Shown piece by piece: positions 45,812 to 54,427 of a stretch of 64,000 nucleotides of DNA. The stretch's first letter is position 1. Each line of letters starts with the position of its first letter. The translations under genes and the position numbers were made by a program. Below the pieces are notes generated by a model. That model did no database searches, was not told the origin of the DNA, and worked only from the letters and a program-made list of their open reading frames with translations. This DNA comes from Paenibacillus oralis (lineage in GTDB: Bacteria; Bacillota; Bacilli; Paenibacillales; Paenibacillaceae): NCBI RefSeq assembly GCF_003863965.1, contig NZ_RRCN01000001.1:3120304-3184303 (forward strand). The letters run 5' to 3'.

Positions 45812-46477
45812 ATGGCCAAAAGAAACGGTTCGTCCACTTTAAGCGAAAATGTCAGAAAGAAACTGCAGTCCGATATTCTGTCCGGACAATATGAACCGGG
45901 ATCTTCATTAACCGTTTCGGAATTAGCCCAAGGTTTCGATGTCTCGGTTGCCGTCGTGCGAGAAGCACTGACCCGGTTGGCGACCCAAGGCCTCATCTTG
46001 CAAAACCCGAATCACGGATTTTCCGTGAAGACAGTGTCGGAAGAAGAACTGAATAGCATCATAGAGGCGCGTTCGATCAACGAATCCGCAGCATTACGCC
46101 TGTCCATCGCCCATGGCGATCTCACATGGGAATCCAATGTAATCGCCGTTCACCACAAATTATCGCAAACGCCCGAGTACAAGGAAGTGAATCAAAAGCT
46201 TGCCGTTCGCGAGGAGTGGTCTGACATCCACCGTCAATTTCATTACGAACTTATCGCCGCATGTCCAAACCCGATTCTCCTGGATATCTGCAAACGCCTT
46301 TGGGATTTGAGCGAATTTTATCGGCATTGGTCGAGCCAACAGCAGCCCACCCGCGATGGCCGCGCCGAGCATAAGGCATTAACCGATGCCGTTCTTAGCC
46401 GCGACAGCGATCGTGCCGTCGAGATCTTTAGAGCGCACATCCAACTCACCGCGGATATCCTGTTAGACAACCGATAA
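45812..46477 (+). CDS. GntR-family regulator, FadR/FCD subfamily
   Basis: A 221-residue repressor. The winged helix-turn-helix is about 8-75 (LQSDILSGQYEPGSSLTVSE.. and SVAVVREALTRLATQGLI). The FCD effector domain follows, with metal-binding residues in SINESAALRLS, HRQFHYELIAAC and EHKALTDAVLSRD. It probably senses a small organic acid. It is divergent from the PEBP gene; AATCGATTT and AAATCG repeats between them (45685-45715) are possible sites. Confidence 0.9.
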   Translation: MAKRNGSSTLSENVRKKLQSDILSGQYEPGSSLTVSELAQGFDVSVAVVREALTRLATQGLILQNPNHGFSVKTVSEEELNSIIEARSINESAALRLSIAHGDLTWESNVIAVHHKLSQTPEYKEVNQKLAVREEWSDIHRQFHYELIAACPNPILLDICKRLWDLSEFYRHWSSQQQPTRDGRAEHKALTDAVLSRDSDRAVEIFRAHIQLTADILLDNR

Positions 46478-46524
46478 ACGGATTAAGCCTACGAATGCCA
46501 CCTTTACTCATAGACATTTAGCAA

Positions 46525-46562
46525 AAAAGGAGCAGTTTGCTTTATGGCAACTGCTCCTTTAT
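46525..46562 (+). terminator. intrinsic terminator
   Basis: AAAGGAGCAGTT pairs with AACTGCTCCTTT, after the GntR gene and before the convergent small gene. Confidence 0.8.
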
Positions 46563-46611
46563 CTGCCGGCGCCGAAATTTAGTACACAATTCAACCTCCC
46601 CGACGGCTTAA

Positions 46612-46806
46612 CTACATCGGCCTCCCGTTATGTGTCGGCGGGTCCTCCTGTTCCATCTCCGGACCAAACTCGTCAACAGCCGCGGCGGGATTGCCGTCTT
46701 GATTCCACGCGTCCTTCGTCATAAACGCCTTCGTTCGTCCTCCATCGGTCGAGTCTTTGGCCTTTGCCTGTTCGAGCTGGTTTTCTGCTTTTTCACTGTC
46801 GTTCAT
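46612..46806 (-). CDS. small acidic hypothetical protein
   Basis: A 64-residue hydrophilic, probably disordered protein: MNDSEKAENQLEQAKAKDST, then FMTKDAWNQDGNPAAAVDEF and PPTHNGRPM. The ATG at 46806 is set by AGGAGGTCACCTT. Similar small proteins are common in Paenibacillus, but no role is known. Confidence 0.6.
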   Translation of the reverse strand: MNDSEKAENQLEQAKAKDSTDGGRTKAFMTKDAWNQDGNPAAAVDEFGPEMEQEDPPTHNGRPM

Positions 46807-46957
46807 AAGGTGACCTCCTAAGAAATTTTGTCTTTTCACATTTTTCGTTTATTAGCATTTCTCAAACATTTCTGAAGTAATTCATAAACAAATTCTCAGT
46901 AAGGTAGGAGGCAGATAAAAACAACATTGACTTCGGGATAGGAGAGGAGATAACCGG

Positions 46958-47187
46958 ATGAGAGATACGATTTATTTGCTGACGGGGGCGCCGGATTTTT
47001 GGGGAATAATATTTCCCGCAAGCGGGGTATATTTTGAGCAATGAGATGGTATCGATGCGGCAGATGTTCGACCTGACCAGCGAAGCCAGCGGCGCCCCGC
47101 GGGTCGAGAACATTTTGACGCCGGAACAGATGCAGCTAAACCATCGCTGACACGGTGGAGTGGCTGCGCAGCGAAGGGAAAATCTAA
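46958..47187 (+). pseudogene. NAD-dependent epimerase/dehydratase, decayed
   Basis: The 5' end (46958) reads MRDTIYLLTGAPDFWG, a damaged TGxxGxxG start. After a large internal deletion a second frame continues YILSNEMVSMRQMFDLTSEA and a third reads ADTVEWLRSEGKI before the stop. These are the beginning and end of an extended SDR/NmrA-type epimerase with about two thirds missing and at least two frameshifts. Confidence 0.6.
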
Positions 47188-47271
47188 CGATAGTCTCACC
47201 GAATAAATAAACTCCAAGGGCATTGGGATTGAAAAATCCCGATGCCCTTGGTTGTATATTCAGCGAACGTA

Positions 47272-48396
47272 TCAAATCGAATTCAAAAAAGATTGAATAT
47301 AGGGGAGCGCGGCGCCTATAGGCACACCGTTTTCCGGGGAACGGCTGATATGAATAAAGGGTTCATGGCTGGGAAACGCCGTTCTTTCATCAACTTTCTC
47401 ATGCAAAATGTCGATATCCTGCTGCTTTAAGTAAGGAGAAATATGGCCGCCCAAAATAAACTCCCGGTTGATGACCAGGTGGATATTGTTGATCGAAAAA
47501 GCCAGGTAATCCAAAAACGCATCCCATCGCTCCGCGTAAGGAGAAACCCCGGAACGTACTTGGCGGAAGAAAGAATCCAAGGTTTCCCCTTCTTCCAACA
47601 GCGCGCATACCGAGCAGCGGGTTTCCATACAGCCCTTCTTGCCGCAGTAACAAGGAGCGCCGTTTGGCTCAATCGTCATATGTTCCACCGTTCCGCTATG
47701 TCCTTCTTTGCCCATCTCAATTTGGCCATTGATGATAATGGCGCCCCCTAGATGCCTTCCAATCGACAGGTAGACCGCGTCACCAATGTCATTTCTGACC
47801 CACAATTCTGCAGCTGCGGCCCCCTTTGCATCATGCACAAACATGCAAGGATACTTGAGATGCCGTGCAAACACATCAATCTCCAGTCCTGTGCAATCCA
47901 AAATCTTTCCGTAAGTGATTTTTTGTCCGTCGGCGGAGGTTAAGGCTTGCACGCCAAACCCGATGCCGAGAACCCGATCTTCCGGCACATCCAGAGAAGA
48001 GATGAAGGATTGCACGGCATCGCTTAGCTCTTTGTAATAACGGTCCCCGTTGGCATAGCCAAGCGGCAATTCCGTTTGCCGAAAGGCGGTGCCAAGCAAA
48101 TCAACCGCCAATATTCGCACGGCCTCTTTCTGAATTTCCACACCGATACTAATCCGAGCTTGGGGGCATATGGCATAAGCGGTTGCGCGCCGGCCGACGG
48201 AAGATTCAAACAACCCGCTTTTCTCAATCCGTTTTTCCTCTTCCAGACGAACCAGATTTTGCGTAACGGTCGGCAAGCTCAAATGAAGCTGGTTGGCGAT
48301 TTCTTGTTTTGATAGCTTCCCATTTTGATAAATGAGATGGTAAATCGACGAGTAATTGTTCTTTTTTATATCTTTAACTGCGGTGTTATGGTCCAT
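47272..48396 (-). CDS. ROK-family (XylR/NagC-type) transcriptional repressor
   Basis: A 374-residue regulator. The N-terminal winged helix (about 12-70) has LSKQEIANQLHLSLPTVTQN. The ROK sugar-kinase-like domain follows, with the ROK zinc motif CYCGKKGCMETRCS, a sugar-binding EMTIEP-type stretch (EHMTIEPNG) and a C-terminal FILGGHISPY. It is divergent from the SDR-kinase-symporter operon and surely controls it; the sugar or polyol would be the inducer. The palindrome TTTTATAAAA stands near both starts. Confidence 0.92.
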   Translation of the reverse strand: MDHNTAVKDIKKNNYSSIYHLIYQNGKLSKQEIANQLHLSLPTVTQNLVRLEEEKRIEKSGLFESSVGRRATAYAICPQARISIGVEIQKEAVRILAVDLLGTAFRQTELPLGYANGDRYYKELSDAVQSFISSLDVPEDRVLGIGFGVQALTSADGQKITYGKILDCTGLEIDVFARHLKYPCMFVHDAKGAAAAELWVRNDIGDAVYLSIGRHLGGAIIINGQIEMGKEGHSGTVEHMTIEPNGAPCYCGKKGCMETRCSVCALLEEGETLDSFFRQVRSGVSPYAERWDAFLDYLAFSINNIHLVINREFILGGHISPYLKQQDIDILHEKVDERTAFPSHEPFIHISRSPENGVPIGAALPYIQSFLNSI

Positions 48397-48413
48397 AAAA
48401 TCTTACCTCATAT

Positions 48414-48423
48414 TTTTATAAAA
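48414..48423. promoter_or_regulatory. operator-like palindrome TTTTATAAAA (repressor side)
   Basis: A 10-bp palindrome 18 bp upstream of the ROK start codon, identical to 48601-48610. Probable autoregulation site. Confidence 0.5.
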
Positions 48424-48562
48424 TACTTTTGCAAAAAAGATTTATGTAATCCTGGTTTAACTATATCATAGCGGCTTATACGGCAACAACTTTTGTGGGA
48501 TATTTGCAGGATTTTTGCAGGATGTTTATAGCTTGTCTTAAGGTTCAGCCGATTTACGCATA

Positions 48563-48610
48563 TTGACGGATACAAAAAACGGTTATATTATATAAACATG
48601 TTTTATAAAA
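48563..48610 (+). promoter_or_regulatory. sigma-A promoter and operator of the polyol operon
   Basis: TTGACG (48563-48568), 17 bp and TATTAT (48586-48591) form a good promoter. The palindrome TTTTATAAAA (48601-48610) lies right after the expected start point, the place for a repressor site. Confidence 0.7.
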
Positions 48611-48651
48611 TGATTTTACAAAATAATTTTATTGAACGGGAGGGCAAGTAA

Positions 48652-49428
48652 ATGGGCATCATCGAAAAAATGAGATTGGACGGGAAGAAAATTTTCGTTA
48701 CTGGCGGTGCAAGAGGAATCGGTAAAAGCGTAGCAACCGCTTTTGCCGAAGCGGGAGCGGATGTGGCTATAGTGGATTTGGATATCGCAGAGGCCAGGAA
48801 GACAGCTGCGGAGCTTGAACAAAGCCATAAAATTAAAGCGTTTGCAATCCAGGCGGATGTAACCAAACCTGAAGAGGTGGACGCCATGATCGAAGAAGTG
48901 CTGAACGTTTTCGGACGTTTGGATGTGGCCTTCTGCAACGCCGGAATTTGCTTGAATGTCCCGGCCGAGGAAATGACGTACGACCAATGGAGAAAGGTGA
49001 TCGACATCAACCTGACCGGGGTATTTCTGACTGCGCAGGCAGCCGGAAAAGTCATGTTGAAACAAGGCGGCGGTTCGATCATTAATACGGCTTCCATGTC
49101 GGGACATATTGTGAATGTGCCGCAACCGCAATGCTCCTACAACGCCTCCAAAGCGGGAGTGATCCAGCTCACCAAATCGCTGGCCGTGGAATGGGCGTCA
49201 AGAAATGTGCGCGTAAATTGCATCAGCCCCGGATATATCGGAACAGAGCTTACATTGAACTCTCCGAGTCTGAAGCCGCTGATCGAACAATGGAACAGCG
49301 TTGCCCCGCTTAAGCGCATGGGGAAACCGGAAGAACTGCAGTCCATCTGCGTTTATCTTGCCGGGGACACCAGCAGCTTTACGACGGGAGCCGATTTTGT
49401 CATAGACGGTGCTTTTACTTGTATTTAG
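48652..49428 (+). CDS. SDR polyol/sugar dehydrogenase
   Basis: A 258-residue classical SDR. It has VTGGARGIGKS (about 16-26), Asp after strand 2 (IVDLDIAEA, so NAD(H) is likely), CNAGI, the Ser in NTASMSGHIVNVPQPQCSYN and the YNASK pair. The SMSGHIVNVPQPQ segment is typical of arabinitol, mannitol and sorbose-type dehydrogenases. With the kinase after it, the reaction is probably oxidation of a pentitol to a ketopentose. GGAGGG stands before the ATG. Confidence 0.87.
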   Translation: MGIIEKMRLDGKKIFVTGGARGIGKSVATAFAEAGADVAIVDLDIAEARKTAAELEQSHKIKAFAIQADVTKPEEVDAMIEEVLNVFGRLDVAFCNAGICLNVPAEEMTYDQWRKVIDINLTGVFLTAQAAGKVMLKQGGGSIINTASMSGHIVNVPQPQCSYNASKAGVIQLTKSLAVEWASRNVRVNCISPGYIGTELTLNSPSLKPLIEQWNSVAPLKRMGKPEELQSICVYLAGDTSSFTTGADFVIDGAFTCI

Positions 49429-49442
49429 AAAGGAGACCGTAA

Positions 49443-50966
49443 ATGTACTACTTGCTTGGAACGGATATTGGAACGTCGGGCACGAAAACGATATTGGCGG
49501 ATACAAGCGGAAATGTGGTCGCCCAGGATTTACAGGAATACGACGTATTGACCCCAAAGCCCTTATGGGCGGAGCAGTGGCCTGATGTGTGGCTGGAGGC
49601 GGCGAAGACGTCGATTAAAAATACGGTGCGCAAAGCGGGAATTCCGGCGGAGAAAATTCGCGGTATCGCCATCAGCGGTCTGTACGGGGGCTCGGGAGTT
49701 CCGTTGGGCGACAATATGGAACCGGTCAGGCCGTGCATGATTTGGATGGACCGCAGAGCGGAACAAGAAACCAAATGGGTCCTGGACCAGATCGGCGAAG
49801 AAAAGCTGCTGGAAATTACCCATAATGGAGCCGACCCTTATTACGGCTATACGAAAATATTATGGATGAAACGCCATGAACCGGAAAATTGGCGGAAAAC
49901 CAAGCTTTTTCTCCCGCCCAATGATTACGTCATCTATAAATTGACCGGGAATATTGTCATCGACTATTCTTCCGCAGGCAATATCGGCGGCATTTTTGAT
50001 ATGAATACCCGAACTTGGTCGCAAGAAATGATGGACGCCATGGGCATTCCGTTGTCCATGATGCCGGAAAAACTGGTGGAGTCCACGGATATCGTTGGCG
50101 GATTAACCTCAGAAGCCGCGGCTGAATTGGGCCTTGCCGAGGGAATGCCGGTGATCGCCAGCGGGATTGACTGCGGCGCCGCCAATATCGGTCTTGGTGT
50201 ATTGGAGCCCGGGGTTTATGCGGCGGCTATTGGAACTTCGATGTGCGCGGCATTTATTTCCGATCAACCGCTAAAGCGAAAAGATCTCATCGTTTGGCCC
50301 TATTTATACGATGCCAAAAAACTATCCTACTATTTCGCCGGCGGGGCCACGGCGGGAGCGATCGTGAAATGGTTCCGGCAAACGATGTGCCAATTTGAAC
50401 TTGAAGCGGAAAAAGCCGGCGGGAAAAACGCGTACGATGCGTTAAATGAGCAGGCGGCCCAAATCCCGGCTGGCAGCGAAGGGCTGATTGTGCTTCCTTA
50501 TTTTATGGGGGAGAGAAGCCCGATTTGGGATTCGGACGCCAAAGGAACGATCGTCGGACTTTCGTTGGCGCATACCAAAGCGCATATTTACCGGGCGTTC
50601 CTGGAAGCGGTTGCATATTCTTTGCGGGATGCAATGGAAGCCACCGGTGAAAACCTCGGCGAGTATATCCTGATTGCCGGCGGTGTAACGAAGTCCAAAC
50701 TGTGGAGGCAAATCTTTGCCGATGTGACCGGTTATCCGGTGGTCTGTCCGGTGCATGATGTTGAAGCGAATATGGGCGATGTCATGCTGGCCGGAATCGG
50801 AACAGGCCTGCTCTCATACGAGGATGTAAAGAAATGGCCGGTTTTGGACGAGAAGTTGATGCCTAATCCACAAAACCGCGAAAAATATAACGGTTATTAC
50901 GAGGTTTACAAATCGGTTTATCAACATTTAAAGCATGATATGAAAACGCTGACAAAACTTTCTTGA
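49443..50966 (+). CDS. FGGY-family carbohydrate kinase, xylulokinase-like
   Basis: A 507-residue sugar kinase. It begins LLGTDIGTSGTKTILADTSG (phosphate 1), then WAEQWPDVWLEA, a sugar-binding MIWMDRRAEQETKW, the FGGY motif region NDYVIYKLTGN and an ATP site YFAGGATAGAIVKWF and ILIAGGVTKSKLWRQI. Catalytic Asp is in IASGIDCGAANIG. It phosphorylates a ketopentose such as xylulose for the pentose phosphate pathway. It is 14 bp after the dehydrogenase, with AGGAGA before the ATG. Confidence 0.9.
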   Translation: MYYLLGTDIGTSGTKTILADTSGNVVAQDLQEYDVLTPKPLWAEQWPDVWLEAAKTSIKNTVRKAGIPAEKIRGIAISGLYGGSGVPLGDNMEPVRPCMIWMDRRAEQETKWVLDQIGEEKLLEITHNGADPYYGYTKILWMKRHEPENWRKTKLFLPPNDYVIYKLTGNIVIDYSSAGNIGGIFDMNTRTWSQEMMDAMGIPLSMMPEKLVESTDIVGGLTSEAAAELGLAEGMPVIASGIDCGAANIGLGVLEPGVYAAAIGTSMCAAFISDQPLKRKDLIVWPYLYDAKKLSYYFAGGATAGAIVKWFRQTMCQFELEAEKAGGKNAYDALNEQAAQIPAGSEGLIVLPYFMGERSPIWDSDAKGTIVGLSLAHTKAHIYRAFLEAVAYSLRDAMEATGENLGEYILIAGGVTKSKLWRQIFADVTGYPVVCPVHDVEANMGDVMLAGIGTGLLSYEDVKKWPVLDEKLMPNPQNREKYNGYYEVYKSVYQHLKHDMKTLTKLS

Positions 50967-51012
50967 AGCTAAGGCGGAATCCTAAATTGCTGAAAAAAGG
51001 ACAGGTGAGCCA

Positions 51013-52359
51013 ATGAATAAATGGAAAACTAGAATCGGTTATGGGGCTGGCGATTTAGGATGCAACCTGGTATTTAGCACCATGGCCTCTTATTTGATGA
51101 TTTTTTATACGGATGTCTTCGGAATCACGGCCGCTGCCGCGGGCACTTTAATGCTGGTAACCAAAATCATCGATGCTTTTGCGGATACGGGCATGGGCTT
51201 GTTGGTGGATCGCACGAAAACGAGGTGGGGGCAAGGAAGACCCTATTTTCTGATCGGTGCCGTTCCTTTTACCGTATTTACCATCTTGACGTTTGTGGTT
51301 CCCGATGTTGATATGACCGGAAAACTGATTTGGGCTTATTTCTCGTTTACCCTGTTAAACATTGCCTATACGGTTGTAAATATACCGTTAAACACGATTG
51401 TGCCCAGATTAACCAAGGATAATCACGAGCGAAACTGGCTGGTGTCCACCAGAATGATTTGCGCGCTGATTGGGACAGCTTTAGTGATGTCCATTACAAC
51501 ACCGTTAGTAAATTCCTTTGGCCAAGGAGACGCGCAAAAAGGCTATTTACTCACGATGAGCCTTTACGGCATTGCGGCCATGTTCATATTTATTTTCACC
51601 TTTATGAACACAAAAGAGGTTGTCCCTCCGACCGTGGCGCCCGGGAAGTCTTCTTTTAAAGAAGACCTGAAAGGATTGACGGATCAGAGCATTTTATTCT
51701 TTATCGTGAATTTCCTCTATTTTGCGCTGTTTGTCATCCGAAATACGACCGTCATCTATTATTTTACGTATAATCTCGAGCGGACGGACTGGCTCACCTT
51801 TGTCGGCCTGTTTGGCATTTTGTCCGGGTTGCCGATGCTGCTTATTTTACCTTGGCTGCAAAAGCGGATATCCAAGAAAAATGTCATGCTTCTAAGCATC
51901 GCCATCTATATTGCGGGGGATTTAATCCTTTATTTTGGAAAATCATCCGCTTTGCTGCTCATCGCGGGACTGGCGATCACCGGGCTCGGTATTTATGGCA
52001 TCTTCGGCGTCACGTTTGCGATTCAGCCGGATGTCATTGATTATTCGGAATATAAAAAGAACAGAAGTATTTCCGGTATGATTGCGGCTTTCCAAGGATT
52101 TTTCGTCAAAGGAAGCATGGGGCTGGCCAGCGCTTTAATCGGGGTTATACTGAACATGGGCGGTTATGTTCCGAACGCCGCGCAAACGGCAACCGCTTTA
52201 AAATATATTGAATTAACGTTTATATGGATCCCGCTAATCATCTGCATCTTCATCGGAATTACCGTTTGGTTCTATAAGCTTGACGGCAAGCGCGCGGAAA
52301 TGGATGTGGAGCTGGAACGGCGCCGGGCGATATCCGGAGGAAATGCGGTTGGTTTTTAA
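51013..52359 (+). CDS. GPH-family glycoside/pentoside:cation symporter
   Basis: A 448-residue inner-membrane permease with 12 helices. Motifs are GYGAGDLGCNLVFS in helix 1, TKIIDAFADTGMG, DRTKTRWGQGRPY (loop 2-3) and VIDYSEYKKNRSISGM, all typical of the MelB/XynB/YicJ group. It takes up a sugar, glycoside or polyol with Na+ or H+. It is third in the operon and ends before a strong terminator. Confidence 0.92.
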   Translation: MNKWKTRIGYGAGDLGCNLVFSTMASYLMIFYTDVFGITAAAAGTLMLVTKIIDAFADTGMGLLVDRTKTRWGQGRPYFLIGAVPFTVFTILTFVVPDVDMTGKLIWAYFSFTLLNIAYTVVNIPLNTIVPRLTKDNHERNWLVSTRMICALIGTALVMSITTPLVNSFGQGDAQKGYLLTMSLYGIAAMFIFIFTFMNTKEVVPPTVAPGKSSFKEDLKGLTDQSILFFIVNFLYFALFVIRNTTVIYYFTYNLERTDWLTFVGLFGILSGLPMLLILPWLQKRISKKNVMLLSIAIYIAGDLILYFGKSSALLLIAGLAITGLGIYGIFGVTFAIQPDVIDYSEYKKNRSISGMIAAFQGFFVKGSMGLASALIGVILNMGGYVPNAAQTATALKYIELTFIWIPLIICIFIGITVWFYKLDGKRAEMDVELERRRAISGGNAVGF

Positions 52360-52428
52360 TTAAAGTGGAATCAGTTTTAAAAGCACTGTTTTCGTTGATT
52401 AGCTTTGTTGCACGATTAGTTTTGGAGG

Positions 52429-52477
52429 GTGCTGTCTCAAAAGGTCGTCAAATTGGCCTAAAAGACAGCACTTTTTT
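52429..52477 (+). terminator. intrinsic terminator of the polyol operon
   Basis: GTGCTGTCT (52429-52437) pairs with AGACAGCAC (52463-52471), then TTTTTT. Confidence 0.9.
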
Positions 52478-52612
52478 GACTTCGGAAAACGAACTGACAA
52501 ATGTGACATAAAGAGTGGAGCAAATTAACCGATGGATATACTATAATGGAAAACGCTTTAAGGAACATGCTTGAAAATGAACCTTAAATTTCTTATGCCT
52601 TGAGGTGAAGAC

Positions 52613-53935
52613 GTGGGGAGTTATTTAAGTAAAGACAAACGAGGTGGAATAATTGCTTCACGAATCGAACATCAAGATGTTGTAGGTGTACTGATTAGTT
52701 TTGAATTGCTTAAAGAAGATTCTAAGTGTTATGAGATATTAACAAATGAAGAAGAGACAAAGCCGAATGAATGGACAATAATGCCGGAAGGCAATGATGA
52801 TCTAGAGGTTATTTTCGGGAAGGCCAGATTGTATGTGCAGGTGAAATCGGGTCCTGTTTCACTTAGAAATCTTAAAGAAATATTATTAAAATGGGCAAAT
52901 GATAAAAAAAGTAAAGAAAAGCATAATGTTAGGTGTTATTTTTTATTGAATGCATTGCAGGGTTTCTCCAATTTCTTAAGCGAATTTGAACACAAATTAA
53001 ATGAACTAAAGAATAGCAAAGATGTATATTTACCATCTGAGTACGAAGAATCCAAGAGAATATTTTGTGAGAAATATGAACTTAGTGAATTTTATGAACT
53101 GATTGACTTATTGTGGATAGATACGAGACAATTCATGAAAGATGAAAGTACAACATTTGCTGTGTTTTCACAAATTGTCCGAGAAACATACGATATCCGG
53201 GATTTTGGAAATAAGATGTTAAAAGATATTTTTTCATCTCTAACTGAAAAATTTGCATACGCTCGTCGAAATAGATTACCGATTAAAAAGAAAGAGTATC
53301 TTCAGTGTTTCCATGCAATTATTAATAATAAAGAATTAATACTCCCTAATGATTTTACGTTACTAACAGGCTATGAATTTAAAGATACAGGTTATCATAA
53401 AAATCAGGAAATACAAAGGAAATTCAAAGAATTATACACAAATGTAAAAAGGGTGTATCGAAAAATTAGGAATCGTTGGGTAAAGGCTTATTGGAGAAGT
53501 GCATTGGTAACGGCACTTTTTGGAGGTTGGCCCCAATGTGCCGAATGCGGTCATCCCTTAATGTCAAACTTAAGCGGACTATTTGGAATTGCCTGCCCTG
53601 ACTGTGGCTATCAACCATATGCCACATTATATTTAGGATGCTCTTGCGGAAATTATCTGATCATAAAAAAACAACCTGCTTTGTCACACGAAGAATTCGT
53701 TGAAGCAGTTTTAGAGTATTCGCATAAACACTCAACTGTATGTGACCGTTGTGGTAAGAATATGATTGATGATTATTGGAAATATCGATTATTGTTTCTT
53801 CCATTCCCTGAACCTATGGAAGTATATTCTTCAAATGTAATAAAACAATTTACGAAACGAGGGTTGTTTTTAAGGGGGTTAATTTTATTTGCATTAGTTA
53901 TTTTCATTTGCTATGAGTTGTTTATTAGAGGATAG
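52613..53935 (+). CDS. nuclease-like protein with zinc ribbons and C-terminal membrane helix
   Basis: A 440-residue protein starting with GTG (GAGGTGA upstream). The N-terminus resembles a Cap4-type PD-(D/E)xK endonuclease: RGGIIASRIEHQDVVGVLIS, then an acidic stretch and DDLEVIFG followed by RLYVQVKSG (QVK core, about 80). The middle is helical. Near 305-390 four cysteine pairs form zinc ribbons (CAEC, CPDC, CSCG and CDRC). The last 25 residues are a membrane helix (LILFALVIFICYELF). AT-rich, single gene. It may be a membrane-attached defence effector; this is inferred from the parts. Confidence 0.6.
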   Translation: MGSYLSKDKRGGIIASRIEHQDVVGVLISFELLKEDSKCYEILTNEEETKPNEWTIMPEGNDDLEVIFGKARLYVQVKSGPVSLRNLKEILLKWANDKKSKEKHNVRCYFLLNALQGFSNFLSEFEHKLNELKNSKDVYLPSEYEESKRIFCEKYELSEFYELIDLLWIDTRQFMKDESTTFAVFSQIVRETYDIRDFGNKMLKDIFSSLTEKFAYARRNRLPIKKKEYLQCFHAIINNKELILPNDFTLLTGYEFKDTGYHKNQEIQRKFKELYTNVKRVYRKIRNRWVKAYWRSALVTALFGGWPQCAECGHPLMSNLSGLFGIACPDCGYQPYATLYLGCSCGNYLIIKKQPALSHEEFVEAVLEYSHKHSTVCDRCGKNMIDDYWKYRLLFLPFPEPMEVYSSNVIKQFTKRGLFLRGLILFALVIFICYELFIRG

Positions 53936-54109
53936 ACACTATGATAAAGCTTTGAACTTAAACGTGGCGATAAAGCTGTGATAGTGGGCATTAATAATCA
54001 GAAGTCCATTGTATGCTTTGGTATTTTTCTGATTATGATACACTGCCTCAATTTTGGCTCAAAACAGAAAACTGCGCTTGACAGAGGCAACGGGCGCAGT
54101 GAAAAAATC
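53936..54109. other. gap before the TAACGG element
   Basis: No gene or clear signal was found; the four-unit repeat element follows at 54110, so the whole gap to 54309 is non-coding. Confidence 0.45.
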
Positions 54110-54292
54110 TAACGGTTATGAGCGCTGTTATTTAGGCTCAAATGGAGAAATACAAGTTGTAACGGTTGCCAGGAAGCTTATTCCCCGTTTTATCTTGAAT
54201 ACAGGGGCTGTTTTGCACAAATAGGCACGCTGATAACCGTTAAAAAAGAAAACCCCGCCTTTTCGGCTAAATAGCTGCGCTGGCAACCGTTA
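54110..54292. repeat. four-unit TAACGG element, copy 2
   Basis: TAACGG at 54110 and 54160, CCGTTA ending at 54242 and 54292: order ++--, spacings 50, 82 and 50, total 183 bp. Units read TAACGGTTATGAGCGCTG and TAACGGTTGCCAGGAAGC followed by TTATT. Confidence 0.85.
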
Positions 54293-54309
54293 GCGAAGTA
54301 TGAATCAGA

Positions 54310-54408
54310 TTAATTACGGAACTTTCGAATGGCCAGATCCACTCCCCGCACCGCCTCATGCGTCCGGAACGATTTGCGCAAATTATGCGCTTCGATGGCG
54401 AAGTTCAT
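54310..54408 (-). pseudogene. ABC transporter ATPase, N-terminal stub
   Basis: 32 codons MNFAIEAHNLRKSFRTHEAV then RGVDLAIRKFRN and stop. The first 28 residues are the start of a DrrA-like ABC ATPase, before its Walker A. GGAAGCG stands upstream. Homology ends 18 bp from the TAACGG element, so the rest of the gene was lost there. Confidence 0.6.
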
Positions 54409-54427
54409 TTTACACGCTTCCTCCGTT

